This document shows, piece after piece, positions 1-8,974 of a stretch of DNA of 64,000 nt. Every line of letters begins with the position of its first letter. Position 1 is the stretch's first letter. The translations under genes were made by a program, and so were the position numbers. The notes under the pieces were generated by a model, which did not search any database, had not been told where the DNA came from, and saw only the letters and a program-made list of their open reading frames with translations. The DNA is from PUMD01 sp964599275. Its GTDB lineage: Bacteria > Bacillota > Sulfobacillia > SLMV01. The stretch lies in contig CAZRFK010000002.1 in the NCBI GenBank assembly GCA_964599275.1, positions 1 to 64,000 of the forward strand, in the 5' to 3' direction.

Positions 1-447
1 CCTACTCCGGAACCCGGAGATGATGACTACGCTTTTTCCAATGCATACCCTTCCAGTCGGGTAATAAGCAGTGACGAGAAAGAATTGCTCAGGATGGTGA
101 ATGAGGAACGGGAAGAACACGGACTTAAACCTCTGAAGTTAGATCCTGCTCTTGTTGAGTTGGCTCGGGCCAAGACATGGGATATGCTGGAGTACAACTA
201 CTTCTCCCATAATTCTCCCAACTACGGTTCTGTTTATGATATGTACCGCTCTGCAGGTATACCTTTTACCTACGGAGGAGAGAACCTGGCAAAAGCTGGT
301 AATATATGGGTGGTGCATTATAGATTAATGGATAGCGCTGGCCATCGCCGAAATATCCTCCATCCCGACTTCACACATATAGGAATTGGTGTGATGCGTG
401 GAGATCCTTCCGGCGTTATAGTCACGCAGATGTTTGTCGGACGCTGA
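1..447 (+). CDS. CAP-domain (SCP/YkwD-like) protein, C-terminal part
   Basis: The reading frame is open from the first base, so the 5' end lies outside the window; 148 codons are visible. After an acidic linker (about residues 1-25) comes a CAP/SCP domain of the YkwD type. Visible landmarks are a helix rich in NEERE, the 'YFSHNSP' histidine segment, 'GENLA' and 'SAGHRRNIL', followed by 'GIGVMR'. CAP proteins of this class are secreted or cell-wall associated and are common in spore formers, where YkwD is linked to spores. Their biochemical role is not settled. A strong terminator hairpin follows at 485-524, so this is the end of a transcription unit. The domain call is secure; the full architecture is unknown. 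Confidence 0.85.
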   Translation, partial: PTPEPGDDDYAFSNAYPSSRVISSDEKELLRMVNEEREEHGLKPLKLDPALVELARAKTWDMLEYNYFSHNSPNYGSVYDMYRSAGIPFTYGGENLAKAGNIWVVHYRLMDSAGHRRNILHPDFTHIGIGVMRGDPSGVIVTQMFVGR

Positions 448-484
448 GATATTGTTTTCTGTACAATAACAACAGTTCATACCG

Positions 485-524
485 AGCCTCACTCCAACCT
501 GTATTTTTTGGGGTGGGGCTTTTA
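485..524 (+). terminator. Rho-independent terminator after the CAP gene
   Basis: An 11-bp stem (485-495 pairing with 510-520, two G-U pairs) encloses a 14-nt loop and is followed by a short T run. It lies 37 nt after the CAP stop codon. Confidence 0.75.
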
Positions 525-526
525 CA

Positions 527-803
527 GTGTGCCTCCTAAGTAAATACCGCAACCTGAGCAGCGACGGACCGGCAGGAGCAGTGGCCAAAAACCCTAGAGA
601 CGCGACTGGGATCGCCGTGAAGATAGGGACCAAAGAGCGCTGGAGTGCTTTGAGAGAAGGCTGGTGAGCGTAATGATACTTACTCACTGCTATGGGGCAA
701 CGACTATGGAAAGATGGAAAGCCGCTTACGGGAAATCCGTACGCGCGGTCTGATGAGGTGCCCCAGCTCCAGCAATGAAACTGGGGTTGGTCGTACACTA
801 TTA
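527..803 (+). ncRNA. Structured RNA resembling a short, ORF-less group II intron
   Basis: This 277-nt stretch lies between genes. It begins with GTGTG, matching the group II 5' consensus GUGYG. Near its 3' end (about 709-745) is a domain V-like hairpin: an AGCCGC arm starting with the AGC triad, an inner UACGG/CCGUA helix with a GAAAU loop, a 2-nt CG bulge and a GCGGUCU closing arm. A shorter hairpin (CCCCAG/CUGGGG) resembling domain VI follows. Upstream are further paired segments: CCCUA/UAGGG enclosing GCGA/UCGC, CAAAG/CUUUG, and GUGAG/CUCAC with inner GUAA/UUAC. Bacterial group II ribozymes are normally longer, so this may be a deleted relic or a different structured RNA. Ends are approximate. 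Confidence 0.5.
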
Positions 804-925
804 AACATCCCTCCTTAACTGCGCATATCATGAGTATGGTTGATGGCAATTACATTCACAAAAATCCACCCTGAATATTACAAGCTATAGCAAGTTGACG
901 CGAACAACACAGGGAGGAATAGGAT

Positions 926-1732
926 ATGAAACAGAAGGTGTTCTGGCAGGGAAACCGGATTGAAGAGTTGGAAAAGCACATGTCCCCTGATGCTGCAGTG
1001 GTGTTATGGTTTGTAGTTCAAACTTTTGGTGGTGAAGTAGTCTGGGATCGACATAAGCAGCGCATAGATATCATTATTCAGCAGCCGGATGAAGAAAAGG
1101 GTCTGTTCGCTGAACTAGGTGAACTGTTGGGGTTTTCTGCTGACACGGAAGTACAGGGATTATTTGATACCTCAGAAGACATTGATTCACCGCCCGCAGA
1201 GCTGCTGTCGCTGCTACATCGCACTTATCTGCAATCTGGCGGCGGAGAAAATCTGAGAAGTTCGCAGTTAAATGTGCAATCGGTACTACAAGATCAATTA
1301 GGGACAGCGGGCGTTCAGATGCCAGATAGGTCCGGCAAGCCCAGTAATCCTGTGAGTGAGCTTCATAAGGATGAAGAATGGGAAAAAGCGAAGTCAGAGG
1401 CTCAGCAGCAAATTGAGATAAAGGATGAAAAAGATACTGAAATGCCTTCCGAGCAGGCTTCAGACGATACTGACGAGGACGAATGCGAAGATAGTGAACG
1501 ACGAGGACCAGAGCAACCAGAGCACAAAGATTCTTCAGTGCAGCTATCTGTCAGTTATAAGCCATTTTACGGTTCATCTTCACGCAGTAGTGGAAGGAAA
1601 GAGTGGGAAGCACGGATTGGTTCTCAGCCTGGACATCTTTCACCAGAGGAAATATTCTCCGAAGAAATAGAGATGCTGCAGAAATACCGCCCAGAGTCAA
1701 AACGCAGTTCGAAAAGAGGTGGTAACGAGTAG
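926..1732 (+). CDS. Hypothetical acidic protein
   Basis: I do not recognise this 268-residue protein. It starts at an ATG behind a clear SD (GGGAGGAATAGG). Residues 1-110 look globular, with mixed hydrophobic segments. Residues 140-200 are very acidic and low complexity, rich in Glu, Asp, Ser and Gln, and probably disordered. The C-terminus is Lys/Arg/Ser-rich. No signal peptide, membrane segment or cysteine cluster is evident, so it is probably cytoplasmic. A strong terminator separates it from sleB, so it appears to be its own transcription unit. Its position next to spore genes hints at a sporulation link, but nothing in the sequence demonstrates one. Confidence 0.7.
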   Translation: MKQKVFWQGNRIEELEKHMSPDAAVVLWFVVQTFGGEVVWDRHKQRIDIIIQQPDEEKGLFAELGELLGFSADTEVQGLFDTSEDIDSPPAELLSLLHRTYLQSGGGENLRSSQLNVQSVLQDQLGTAGVQMPDRSGKPSNPVSELHKDEEWEKAKSEAQQQIEIKDEKDTEMPSEQASDDTDEDECEDSERRGPEQPEHKDSSVQLSVSYKPFYGSSSRSSGRKEWEARIGSQPGHLSPEEIFSEEIEMLQKYRPESKRSSKRGGNE

Positions 1733-1771
1733 ACTTCGCATTGACCACCAGAGAAGAAAAAGTTTCCATCA

Positions 1772-1812
1772 TGTGCCCGCGCCAGATGTATCTGGCCGGG
1801 CATAATTTTTTT
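1772..1812 (+). terminator. Rho-independent terminator
   Basis: The arms TGCCCG-C-GCCAG and CTGGC-C-GGGCA form a stem with one C-C mismatch around a 6-nt loop, followed by AATTTTTTT. It separates the acidic hypothetical gene from sleB. Confidence 0.85.
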
Positions 1813-1865
1813 GCCTGGTAGCAAACTACATTTGAGAATGCTTTTGTCAATGAGGAGGGGTATAA

Positions 1866-2585
1866 GTGCTTTTCAGGTTAAAGGACAAAAAACAAGCAAG
1901 AGTTTCACTGGCTTTGTGTCTTGTGATTTTTTTGTTGGGTGTTTTGATTGTGGTTTCGCAGGCAGACAACGTTCAAGCTCAGGGTCGACCTACTTTGTAC
2001 TGGGGCTCACGTGGACAAGCAGTACGAGAAGTGCAAAGTCGGCTTTCCCAGTGGGGGTATTATCATGGAGGCATTGATGGAGTGTTCGGGGCGCAGACCT
2101 CGCAAGCAGTCCAGCTGTTTCAGAGACGAAATGGTCTGACTGTTGACGGAATAGTTGGGTCGCAGACCTATGCAGCTCTGGGGTTGACTGGTGGAACCCC
2201 TGCTTATACCAGTTCCAGCAGTGGAGTCTCCAGGAGTGATGACATTGATCTGCTGGCCCGCACAGTTTCCGGTGAGGCCAGGGGCGAACCTTACACCGGT
2301 CAGGTTGCAGTGGCAGCGGTTATCCTGAATAGAGTTCGCAGCTCTTCATTTCCCAACACTTTGAGTGGTGTGGTCTATCAACCCCTGGCTTTTGAAGCAG
2401 CTTCGGACGGGCAGATATGGATGCAGCCGACAGAAAACGCTTATCGGGCAGCACGGGATGCCCTGAACGGATGGGATCCCACACACGGATGCCTTTATTT
2501 TTGGAATCCCTATAAACAGGTTAATCCCTGGGTATGGACCAGACAAATAGTGACGCAGTTTGGGCAACATGTTTTCGCTAGATAA
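1866..2585 (+). CDS. sleB: Spore cortex-lytic enzyme SleB
   Basis: A 239-residue protein starting at GTG five bases after AGGAGGGG. Residues 13-38 form a hydrophobic signal/anchor segment. Residues about 43-105 are a peptidoglycan-binding domain of the PG_binding_1 type ('GVFGAQTSQAVQLFQ'). Residues about 125-239 are a Hydrolase_2 (SleB/CwlJ) catalytic domain, with 'RTVSGEARGEP' carrying the expected catalytic Glu and an 'AAVILNRV' helix. SleB is a lytic transglycosylase that degrades muramic-delta-lactam-containing cortex during germination. It is laid down in the forespore and held inactive until triggered. ypeB follows 32 bp downstream, the conserved partner arrangement. Forespore (sigma-G) expression is expected from the family, but I could not assign a promoter. 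Confidence 0.93.
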   Translation: MLFRLKDKKQARVSLALCLVIFLLGVLIVVSQADNVQAQGRPTLYWGSRGQAVREVQSRLSQWGYYHGGIDGVFGAQTSQAVQLFQRRNGLTVDGIVGSQTYAALGLTGGTPAYTSSSSGVSRSDDIDLLARTVSGEARGEPYTGQVAVAAVILNRVRSSSFPNTLSGVVYQPLAFEAASDGQIWMQPTENAYRAARDALNGWDPTHGCLYFWNPYKQVNPWVWTRQIVTQFGQHVFAR

Positions 2586-2617
2586 CATGACCATAAGAAT
2601 AAGGAGGAGCAAAACCA

Positions 2618-4057
2618 TTGAGTCAGAATAATAATCATTCTGAACAGGACCCTGATGTCCGATCGGACAAGTACTGGCGAATAATTACAGCTGTTTTGCT
2701 TTTGGTGCTGATGATGACTGGTGCATGGGCGTATGGGCAGCACCGCGCTTACAGACAGGCGCAGAACTTCCTGGAAGGAGACAGACAAAGAGCTTTTTAT
2801 TCACTTCTGAGCAGCATTGAAGAACTTGAAATAGAACTTGGCAAGGCACAGGCTGCAGGAAGCCCTGCTCAGCTGGTTGAAAAGCTGACACTGGCCCACC
2901 AAAGGTCTGATGAAGCAGCCAGCGAGTTGGGCAACATTCCTATGAGTCATACGACTCTGATAAATACGGGGGCGTTTTTAACCCAGATGGGAGATTACTG
3001 CTTCTCTCTCATGCGGTCAGTGGTGCAGGGTCGTATGCTAACTGCTCAGGAAAGGGAGCAGATTGCAGATCTACATGTTCATGTAAGTGAACTCGGTCAA
3101 TCGCTGCATCAGCTGCGGGAACGGCTGCAGGAAGAGGGATACCGATGGAGCAGGATGCAGGCTGCCCAGCTGAATGTCGGTGGTCCGAATCCTGAAGATC
3201 CAGGATTTGAACATCTTCAGCAGATCGATGAAGATATGCAGGAGGTACCCAGTTTAATATACGATGGTCCGTTTTCTGATCATGTGCTCGAGGCGGAACC
3301 GGAGGGGCTAACCGGGGCTGAGATAGAGGAGGAAAGGGCCCGGGCTTTGGCGCGGGATATCATGCAGGCTGTCGATGATGAGACCGATTTTGCATTCGAA
3401 AAAGTTGGTGAGGCCCGCGGTGATTTTGCTTCCTATACTTTTATGGCAGAGTCTGAACGGGACACTTATTGGCTTGACATATCCAAAAAGGGTGGACATT
3501 TGATGTGGTTAAACAGTGAACCCATTGACGCCGAACAGCAGCAGGCCCAAGCAGAAGTTGCCGGCAGGCGGGGGATATCCGTAAAAGAGGCCAAAGAAAT
3601 TGCTGAGTCTTTTGTCAGGGAAACCGGTTACAGCAACATGCAGGCGCATTCTGCTTTCGTTGAAGGTGAACGGATTGTCACAAATCTTGTGTTAAATCAA
3701 GACGATGTGATGATCTATCCTGATCAGGTAAAGGTAATGGTGTCAAGTGACAACGGCAGCATACTGGCCATGGATGCTACTCCATTTCTGGAAACAAACA
3801 AACCTCGCTCCCTTCCGGAGCCTTCAATGGATATGCAGGAGGCAAAAAACCAGATAAATCCCATGCTGTCCCTAGCAGAGAGACTCGAACCCCAACTGGC
3901 CCTCATTGAACGAGATGATTTATCAGAGGTTTTGTGTTGGGAAATTTCAGCCCAGCTGGGTGATAATGAGTTTTTGGTATATATCAATGTCCTGACCGGC
4001 ACCGAAGAAGATATTCTACAGCTGATTGAAGTCGAGGGGGGCTATTTGACCGAGTGA
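2618..4057 (+). CDS. ypeB: Germination protein YpeB
   Basis: A 479-residue protein starting at TTG behind AAGGAGGAG. It has an N-terminal membrane anchor (about residues 23-43), a long helical, Glu/Gln-rich region (45-240) and C-terminal PepSY-like repeats (about 235-479; for example 'SVKEAKEIAESFVRETGY'). Length and layout match YpeB. In Bacillus, YpeB and SleB depend on each other for stability and localisation in the dormant spore, and YpeB is thought to restrain SleB until germination. The gene is co-directional with sleB and almost certainly co-transcribed. It converges on the deacetylase gene with a gap of only 10 bp. Confidence 0.92.
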   Translation: MSQNNNHSEQDPDVRSDKYWRIITAVLLLVLMMTGAWAYGQHRAYRQAQNFLEGDRQRAFYSLLSSIEELEIELGKAQAAGSPAQLVEKLTLAHQRSDEAASELGNIPMSHTTLINTGAFLTQMGDYCFSLMRSVVQGRMLTAQEREQIADLHVHVSELGQSLHQLRERLQEEGYRWSRMQAAQLNVGGPNPEDPGFEHLQQIDEDMQEVPSLIYDGPFSDHVLEAEPEGLTGAEIEEERARALARDIMQAVDDETDFAFEKVGEARGDFASYTFMAESERDTYWLDISKKGGHLMWLNSEPIDAEQQQAQAEVAGRRGISVKEAKEIAESFVRETGYSNMQAHSAFVEGERIVTNLVLNQDDVMIYPDQVKVMVSSDNGSILAMDATPFLETNKPRSLPEPSMDMQEAKNQINPMLSLAERLEPQLALIERDDLSEVLCWEISAQLGDNEFLVYINVLTGTEEDILQLIEVEGGYLTE

Positions 4058-4067
4058 TGTATCTGGG

Positions 4068-4871
4068 TCAACGGGGACTGTCAGCATCATCCAAAGGAAT
4101 TTGTTGTCCCCTGTGGTCAATTTCATAGGGTGGGCAATGTAAAAGATCGGAAACTGTGACAGCAGTGTAATCGTTATCTTCTAGGAATTGTAAAATCGTT
4201 GGGAGTGCTTCGGGAGTGTGTTTGGCATTGTTGTGGAACAGGATAATGGCGCCAGGGTGTACTAGCGTGGTTACGCGGTTAACAATGTAATCTGCGGAGA
4301 TATCTTCTTTCCAGTCCAGACTGTCCACACTCCACTGTATCGTGGTGAGCCCCAGTTCGTCTTCTGCTGTCTGCAGCAGGTTGTCATCATAGGCGCCAAA
4401 TGGGGGACGAAACAGCTGGGGCTCGGCTTTGGAACAAATGGCCTGCAGCTTTTCCTGGTTTTTGGTCAGATCGGTTTTTATTTGGTCCGAACTTAAGGTG
4501 GCCATATCCTCATGTCCGGCTGAATGAAGACCGATCTCGTGTCCATGCTCAAAGATGCTGCGGGTCTCTTCAGGATAGTCCTCCATCCAGATGTTGGTCA
4601 AAAAAAAGGTTACCTGGACATCCTTTTCTTCCAGAACGGATAACAGAGTGGGGGTGTGTTCAGCTCCCCATGTGGCATCGAAAGTCAATGCTACCTCGCG
4701 CCTTCCAGTGCTTACTGAATAAATTGGAAGTCTATCACCGGATGGTGAGGTGATTTCTACCACTGGAAGGGCTGGAGCACTCAGCACCATATAGGTCAGT
4801 GAACCCAGCAGTGCCAGTATTAACAAAGCTGCGATCAACATATGAACGCGACGAATGATAATAAGACGCAT
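4068..4871 (-). CDS. Polysaccharide deacetylase, PdaB/YlxY-like
   Basis: 267 residues. I chose the ATG at 4871 because GGGAGGTAAC lies just upstream; the open frame extends 24 codons further without an SD. An N-terminal membrane segment (about residues 10-30) is followed by a NodB homology domain. Motif 1 is 'TFDATWG', in which the usual second Asp of TFDDG is Ala, as is common in PdaB-type sporulation deacetylases. Motif 2 is 'GLHSAGH' (HSxxH metal ligands), motif 3 'FRPPFGAYDD', and 'ILFHNN' supplies the late His. It should be extracytoplasmic and act on cell-wall or spore-wall glycans. The substrate is uncertain because the metal site is non-canonical. It is transcribed toward ypeB. Confidence 0.82.
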   Translation of the reverse strand: MRLIIIRRVHMLIAALLILALLGSLTYMVLSAPALPVVEITSPSGDRLPIYSVSTGRREVALTFDATWGAEHTPTLLSVLEEKDVQVTFFLTNIWMEDYPEETRSIFEHGHEIGLHSAGHEDMATLSSDQIKTDLTKNQEKLQAICSKAEPQLFRPPFGAYDDNLLQTAEDELGLTTIQWSVDSLDWKEDISADYIVNRVTTLVHPGAIILFHNNAKHTPEALPTILQFLEDNDYTAVTVSDLLHCPPYEIDHRGQQIPLDDADSPR

Positions 4872-5032
4872 TTTTGTTACCTCCCGGCAGGGTCTTCTGT
4901 GCACAGATGTTATTAATAGATATGTGGAAGAAGTACGTACCATTCGTTATTATTTTTAGGGTTGTGAAGGAACCTGAGGGGGGAAAGTTGAAAGCTAAAT
5001 AAATGAGACAGATTCCAACTGGGGGTGAAAAT

Positions 5033-5551
5033 GTGAAATGTTTTTCCGAGTTGATGCGTAAACGACGAAGTGTTCGAAGTTTTTCAGATGAGCCGGTATC
5101 CTCTGAGGATGTTGAGGCTGTGCTGCAGGCAGGCCGTCTTGCTCCATCTGCCAGCAACCGGCAGCCGTGGCATTTTATTGTTATCAGGGATGCGAACCGA
5201 CGGGAAAAGCTTGCCGAAATTTGCGGTGGACAGGAGTTTGTTGGGGAAGCTCCGGTGATTATTGTGCCTGTAGCTACCGAACCTGATAGAGTGATGACCT
5301 GTGAGATTCCTGCTTATGCTGTGGATTTGTCCATCGCAGTGACACAGATGATTCTAGAGGCTGCTGAGCGCGATCTTGGAACCTGCTGGATTGGCTATTT
5401 CAACCAGGATGAAGCCAAAGAGATATTAGAAGTCCCTCAGCAGTACAAGGTATTCACCGTGCTCCCGTTAGGTCACCCTGCAGATGAGCCGAAGGACAAG
5501 AATCGCAAGGCTCTGGAGGATATAGTCAGCTACGAGACCTTCGGGAATTAG
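5033..5551 (+). CDS. Nitroreductase family flavoprotein
   Basis: 172 residues from GTG at 5033, which has GGGGGTG five bases upstream; an in-frame ATG 30 bp earlier lacks an SD. FMN-binding features of small nitroreductases are present: 'RKRRSVRSFSD' near the N-terminus, 'APSASNRQPWHFIV', and a 'GTCWIGYF' segment. Such enzymes are homodimers that bind FMN and use NAD(P)H to reduce nitro groups, quinones or flavins. The physiological substrate cannot be read from sequence. It lies divergent to the deacetylase and just upstream of yhaM (12 bp), so the two are probably co-transcribed. Confidence 0.85.
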   Translation: MKCFSELMRKRRSVRSFSDEPVSSEDVEAVLQAGRLAPSASNRQPWHFIVIRDANRREKLAEICGGQEFVGEAPVIIVPVATEPDRVMTCEIPAYAVDLSIAVTQMILEAAERDLGTCWIGYFNQDEAKEILEVPQQYKVFTVLPLGHPADEPKDKNRKALEDIVSYETFGN

Positions 5552-5563
5552 AAAGGGAGTTAA

Positions 5564-6547
5564 ATGAGCAATAACGAAAGAGTGGGGCCCTACATCAGCG
5601 AACTTTCGGCAGGACAGAGGGTCAGGGGGATTTATGGTGTGCAGAAAAAGCAGCTGCGTTCCTTTCGTGATCCAAACAAAGGACATTATCTGGACTTGAA
5701 ACTTGGAGATCTGAGCGGTTCTCTATCAGCTCGCGTCTGGGAGGATGCTCGTTCGCTGACGAATATGTTTGACGAAGGGGATGTTGTCTGTGTACGCGGT
5801 ACGGTTCAAGTGTACAGGGGGGAAAATCAGCTGACCATTGATGAAATCAGCAAGGTTGAAGCAGAGACCGTTTCTGCAGAGCGTTTTATCCCCAAAAGTC
5901 CGCGCTGTCAGCAGAAGATGCAGGAAGAGCTGTGGCAGCATATTGAATGTATTGAGGATTCACATCTGGCCGAGCTTTTGAGTCGAATGTTTGGTGATCC
6001 AGATTTTTACCGACAATATACACTCAAGCCTGCCGCTAAACAGGTGCACCACGGGTATTTGCATGGTTTATTAGAGCATTCTCTGGAGGTGGCTAATCTG
6101 GCTGCACACCATGCCCCCCAACGGGAGGAGCTCAATACTGATTTACTTTTGGCCGGTGCAATACTCCATGATGTGGGTAAGATCGAGGAATTAAAATGCA
6201 CTGGAAGTATCCAGTACAGTGAGAATGGCCGCCTTTTGGGGCATGTGGCCATTGGATACAGGATAGTAAGTTCAGCTGTTGATGAAATGGATGATTTCCC
6301 TGCACCGTTGAGCAGACACCTGAAACATTTAATCCTTTCTCATCATGGAGAACAAGAATATGGAGCACCGGTTGTGCCGCAAACTCGTGAGGCGGTAGTT
6401 CTGCATCAGGCAGACCTTTACAGTGGGAGGGCAGCCCAGGTTGCAGTAGCCAGTGAACATGCCCGCAGGAAAGGGGAGAGTTGGTCCGACTACGACCGTC
6501 TATTGGAACGGTATATCTGGATTCCGGAAAACAAGACTCAGGACTGA
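5564..6547 (+). CDS. yhaM: 3'-to-5' exoribonuclease YhaM family
   Basis: A 327-residue protein from ATG with SD GAAAGGGAG. Residues 15-105 form an OB-fold nucleic-acid binding domain. Residues about 150-310 are an HD phosphohydrolase domain with 'LLEHSLEVA', 'AGAILHDVGK' and 'ILSHHGE' carrying the metal-binding His and Asp residues. This order and length match YhaM, a metal-dependent 3'-5' exoribonuclease acting in RNA turnover and trimming of transcript 3' ends in Firmicutes. The downstream membrane-protein gene starts 12 bp later and may share the transcript. Confidence 0.85.
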   Translation: MSNNERVGPYISELSAGQRVRGIYGVQKKQLRSFRDPNKGHYLDLKLGDLSGSLSARVWEDARSLTNMFDEGDVVCVRGTVQVYRGENQLTIDEISKVEAETVSAERFIPKSPRCQQKMQEELWQHIECIEDSHLAELLSRMFGDPDFYRQYTLKPAAKQVHHGYLHGLLEHSLEVANLAAHHAPQREELNTDLLLAGAILHDVGKIEELKCTGSIQYSENGRLLGHVAIGYRIVSSAVDEMDDFPAPLSRHLKHLILSHHGEQEYGAPVVPQTREAVVLHQADLYSGRAAQVAVASEHARRKGESWSDYDRLLERYIWIPENKTQD

Positions 6548-6559
6548 AGGGATGATATT

Positions 6560-7474
6560 TTGGTCAGCTCAACCGAGAATGGCCTTATAAATATTTACAC
6601 AAGAATTTGCGAAGTGCTGGCTGTTATTTATATGGCAGCGTACACTGGAGTGCAGGGTCGCATAGCTGTTGTATCTTATTATGGTGGTCATCCGACAGCT
6701 GAAGGTATGGTCTTGGTGCGGAGTGTGGCCGTTGCATTTTTTCTGATGATGTTCTTTTACTGTGCAACAAAATGGCGGAGAGACGGCGGATTCTGGTCTC
6801 TTACCTTGACCTTGGCTTTTGCTATTCAGGTGTTTTCCAGCGCTTTGCAACTGATACTTTATACGCAGGGAACTCATTTGCCTCATAACTGGGTTCAAAT
6901 GGCGGATATGTTCTCCGGACCGGTGGCCAGCATCTATCTTTGGTCTCTATTTCTATACTCATTATTCGTCATCCGTAGAGATATATCGGGTACCAATGCG
7001 GCGGTTTCTGAGTCTGATGATGGGTTGGAATCTCAAAATATCATCAAACTTCGAGTGAGTCCCTTTACCACCTTGCTGACAGTACTACTGATTGTGATTG
7101 TTCCCGTTCTGGTTTATCTTTCAGTGAACGGATTAATAGTTTGGCCGGTATCAGATCACCTGAGAACGTTTGCAGAAACGTGGGGTGTAGCCTTAAGCTT
7201 TTTAATTTTTGTTGGATACCTGCTGCTGCACAGAAACCTGGCCAGATCTGTGACCAGGTATATTACATTAGTTTTTGCTCTGGGAACTCTTCACTCTGCG
7301 TCAAATCTGGTTGTATCTTCACCGCAGCTTGGGCAGATTGTTCCCTCCTGGCAGATCAGAATAGTACTTGTTACTCTTGTGAATATGATTCCAATAGTAC
7401 AGGTTTATTTCTGGCTGCAGGCAGGATTAACTGCTGATTCTGACAGCAGGCAGAGTGCGGAAACAGCTGAATGA
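6560..7474 (+). CDS. Polytopic membrane protein of unknown function
   Basis: 304 residues from TTG, preceded by AAGGGATG. About seven hydrophobic segments are visible (near residues 15-35, 48-70, 78-105, 115-140, 170-195, 208-230 and 240-285). A polar acidic loop around residues 140-160 ('SESDDGLES') lies in the middle. I see no transporter, kinase or protease motif. The seven-helix pattern is reminiscent of a 7TM sensor lacking an output domain, but this is only an inference. It follows yhaM closely and converges on the DMT transporter gene. Confidence 0.7.
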   Translation: MVSSTENGLINIYTRICEVLAVIYMAAYTGVQGRIAVVSYYGGHPTAEGMVLVRSVAVAFFLMMFFYCATKWRRDGGFWSLTLTLAFAIQVFSSALQLILYTQGTHLPHNWVQMADMFSGPVASIYLWSLFLYSLFVIRRDISGTNAAVSESDDGLESQNIIKLRVSPFTTLLTVLLIVIVPVLVYLSVNGLIVWPVSDHLRTFAETWGVALSFLIFVGYLLLHRNLARSVTRYITLVFALGTLHSASNLVVSSPQLGQIVPSWQIRIVLVTLVNMIPIVQVYFWLQAGLTADSDSRQSAETAE

Positions 7475-7489
7475 GACGTACTGTTTCAT

Positions 7490-7942
7490 CTAGTTTTGCA
7501 GCAGGAACCAGGTTCCCACAGCCAACAGAAGAATTCCGATCAAGTGTTGCACCGAAAATGAAACCTCCTCCAGGCGGAATAGTCCCAGGTGGTCGATAAA
7601 TGTTGCAGTGATGATCTGGCTGACAATTATTGCTGTGGTGGCTGGTGCTGCTCCGCTTTCAGCGATACTGAAGGCCACAGCGCCGATAATGGCCACTCCA
7701 ATAATGCCGCCCAGGTAGCTGTGCCAGGGAGCGCTGGTTAAACGAACCCAGTTCAAGGTCTCGGTCTGTTTAAAGACCTGAAAAAGTACAATGATACCTG
7801 CCGTTATTGTACCTATGATATGTACTATCAGCGTGGCCGGCATCAAGGAAACTTCTCGCTGTAGCAAGGAGTTTAATCCTCCCTGCCAGGCCATCAGACT
7901 CCCGGCCACCGCTGCAATTATCAACGGGTAATATTCATTCAT
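7490..7942 (-). CDS. DMT-family transporter, YdcZ/DUF606 type
   Basis: 150 residues with four to five hydrophobic helices. Signature features of the YdcZ (DUF606) branch of the drug/metabolite transporter superfamily are 'AWQGGLNSLL' near the N-terminus, 'PWHSYLGGIIGVA' and 'ATTAIIVSQIITATFIDHLGLF'. The length is right for this half-size family, whose members are thought to act as dimers. No substrate is known for most members. The SD before the ATG at 7942 is weak. The gene converges on the 7TM protein gene and diverges from the DUF72 gene. Confidence 0.82.
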   Translation of the reverse strand: MNEYYPLIIAAVAGSLMAWQGGLNSLLQREVSLMPATLIVHIIGTITAGIIVLFQVFKQTETLNWVRLTSAPWHSYLGGIIGVAIIGAVAFSIAESGAAPATTAIIVSQIITATFIDHLGLFRLEEVSFSVQHLIGILLLAVGTWFLLQN

Positions 7943-7996
7943 GGTATCATTTAGAATACCCTAACAAACCATTTTTTATATAAGGTGGCGAGGTAA

Positions 7997-8902
7997 ATGA
8001 CATATTGGGCAGTGGGCACGTGTTCCTGGGCCGATGAAAGCATGGTAAAGAGTTGGTATCCAAAAGAATATCGTTCTTCTGAAAACAGGCTGCAGTATTA
8101 CAGTACATATTTTGATACAGTAGAGGTTGATTCCACATTTTATGCTCTGCCGAAAGCGGAGTACTGTGCGAGATGGGATCAATCGACACCAGATGATTTT
8201 GTTTTTCACATAAAAGCTTTTGGTTTGATGACCGACCACTCAGTTCAGCCTTCTCGTCTTCCCCCCAAATTGAGGGAGTATAATTATGAATTGACCCGGT
8301 TTGGTAATGTAAAAAATCCTCCACCCAGGATGATAAGAGAATCTTTTGATTTGTTCGTAAAAGCTATTGAGCCTATCCGTAGCGCGGGCAAATTGGGGGT
8401 TGTGCTGTTTCAGTTTCCTCCCTATTTTACTGCGACCAGCCGGCAGGAAATCAGAAGGAATTTAGCGTGGATTCGCAGGAGCAGAGAGCTGATGGCAGGG
8501 TACGACCTGGCGGTCGAGTTTCGACACAGCTCCTGGAGTAAATCACCTACACGTGGTAAATTGCTGAGGTTTTTGCGGCAGGAAGGATTATCACTGGTCT
8601 CTGTTGATGAGCCGCAGACCGGTCAGCGCAGTTTTCCAAAATTGATCGAGTCAACCGGCCGCTACGGCTATATCAGGTTCCATGGTCGGAACAGGGCAAA
8701 TTGGAACCGCCGCACTGCAAGTGCGGCTGAACGATTTAAATACCGTTACAGTGAAGATGAACTGAGGGAGTGGGTGGATGATGTGGCACACCTTTGTGAT
8801 GCTACGGACAAAACATTTGTAATGTTCAATAATTGTTATGCCGATTACGCTCCGACAAATGCACTGGATATGAAGAATATTCTGCTTGACGAGAATTTGT
8901 GA
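7997..8902 (+). CDS. DUF72 (YecE-like) TIM-barrel protein
   Basis: 301 residues from ATG behind AAGGTGGCGAGG. Typical DUF72 motifs are 'VGTCSWAD' at the N-terminus, 'YYSTYFDTVEVDSTFYALP', 'FHIKAFGLMTD', 'LGVVLFQFPP', 'VEFRHSSW' and a late 'YIRFHGRN' followed by 'VMFNNCYADYAPTNA'. The family adopts a TIM-barrel fold resembling metal-dependent endonucleases or isomerases, but its reaction is unknown. The gene has its own short upstream region and no close partner. Confidence 0.88.
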   Translation: MTYWAVGTCSWADESMVKSWYPKEYRSSENRLQYYSTYFDTVEVDSTFYALPKAEYCARWDQSTPDDFVFHIKAFGLMTDHSVQPSRLPPKLREYNYELTRFGNVKNPPPRMIRESFDLFVKAIEPIRSAGKLGVVLFQFPPYFTATSRQEIRRNLAWIRRSRELMAGYDLAVEFRHSSWSKSPTRGKLLRFLRQEGLSLVSVDEPQTGQRSFPKLIESTGRYGYIRFHGRNRANWNRRTASAAERFKYRYSEDELREWVDDVAHLCDATDKTFVMFNNCYADYAPTNALDMKNILLDENL

Positions 8903-8974
8903 GAATGCTCAGGCAGTACAGTACATATTTCTTGATTGAGACCTAACCATTGTGAATTTGAAGGAAGGATATCC

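Noticed and set aside
325..849. 174-codon minus-strand frame across the CAP gene end and the structured RNA
   Set aside because: Overlaps the conserved CAP domain, a terminator and paired RNA segments; the product is low-plausibility and has no SD.
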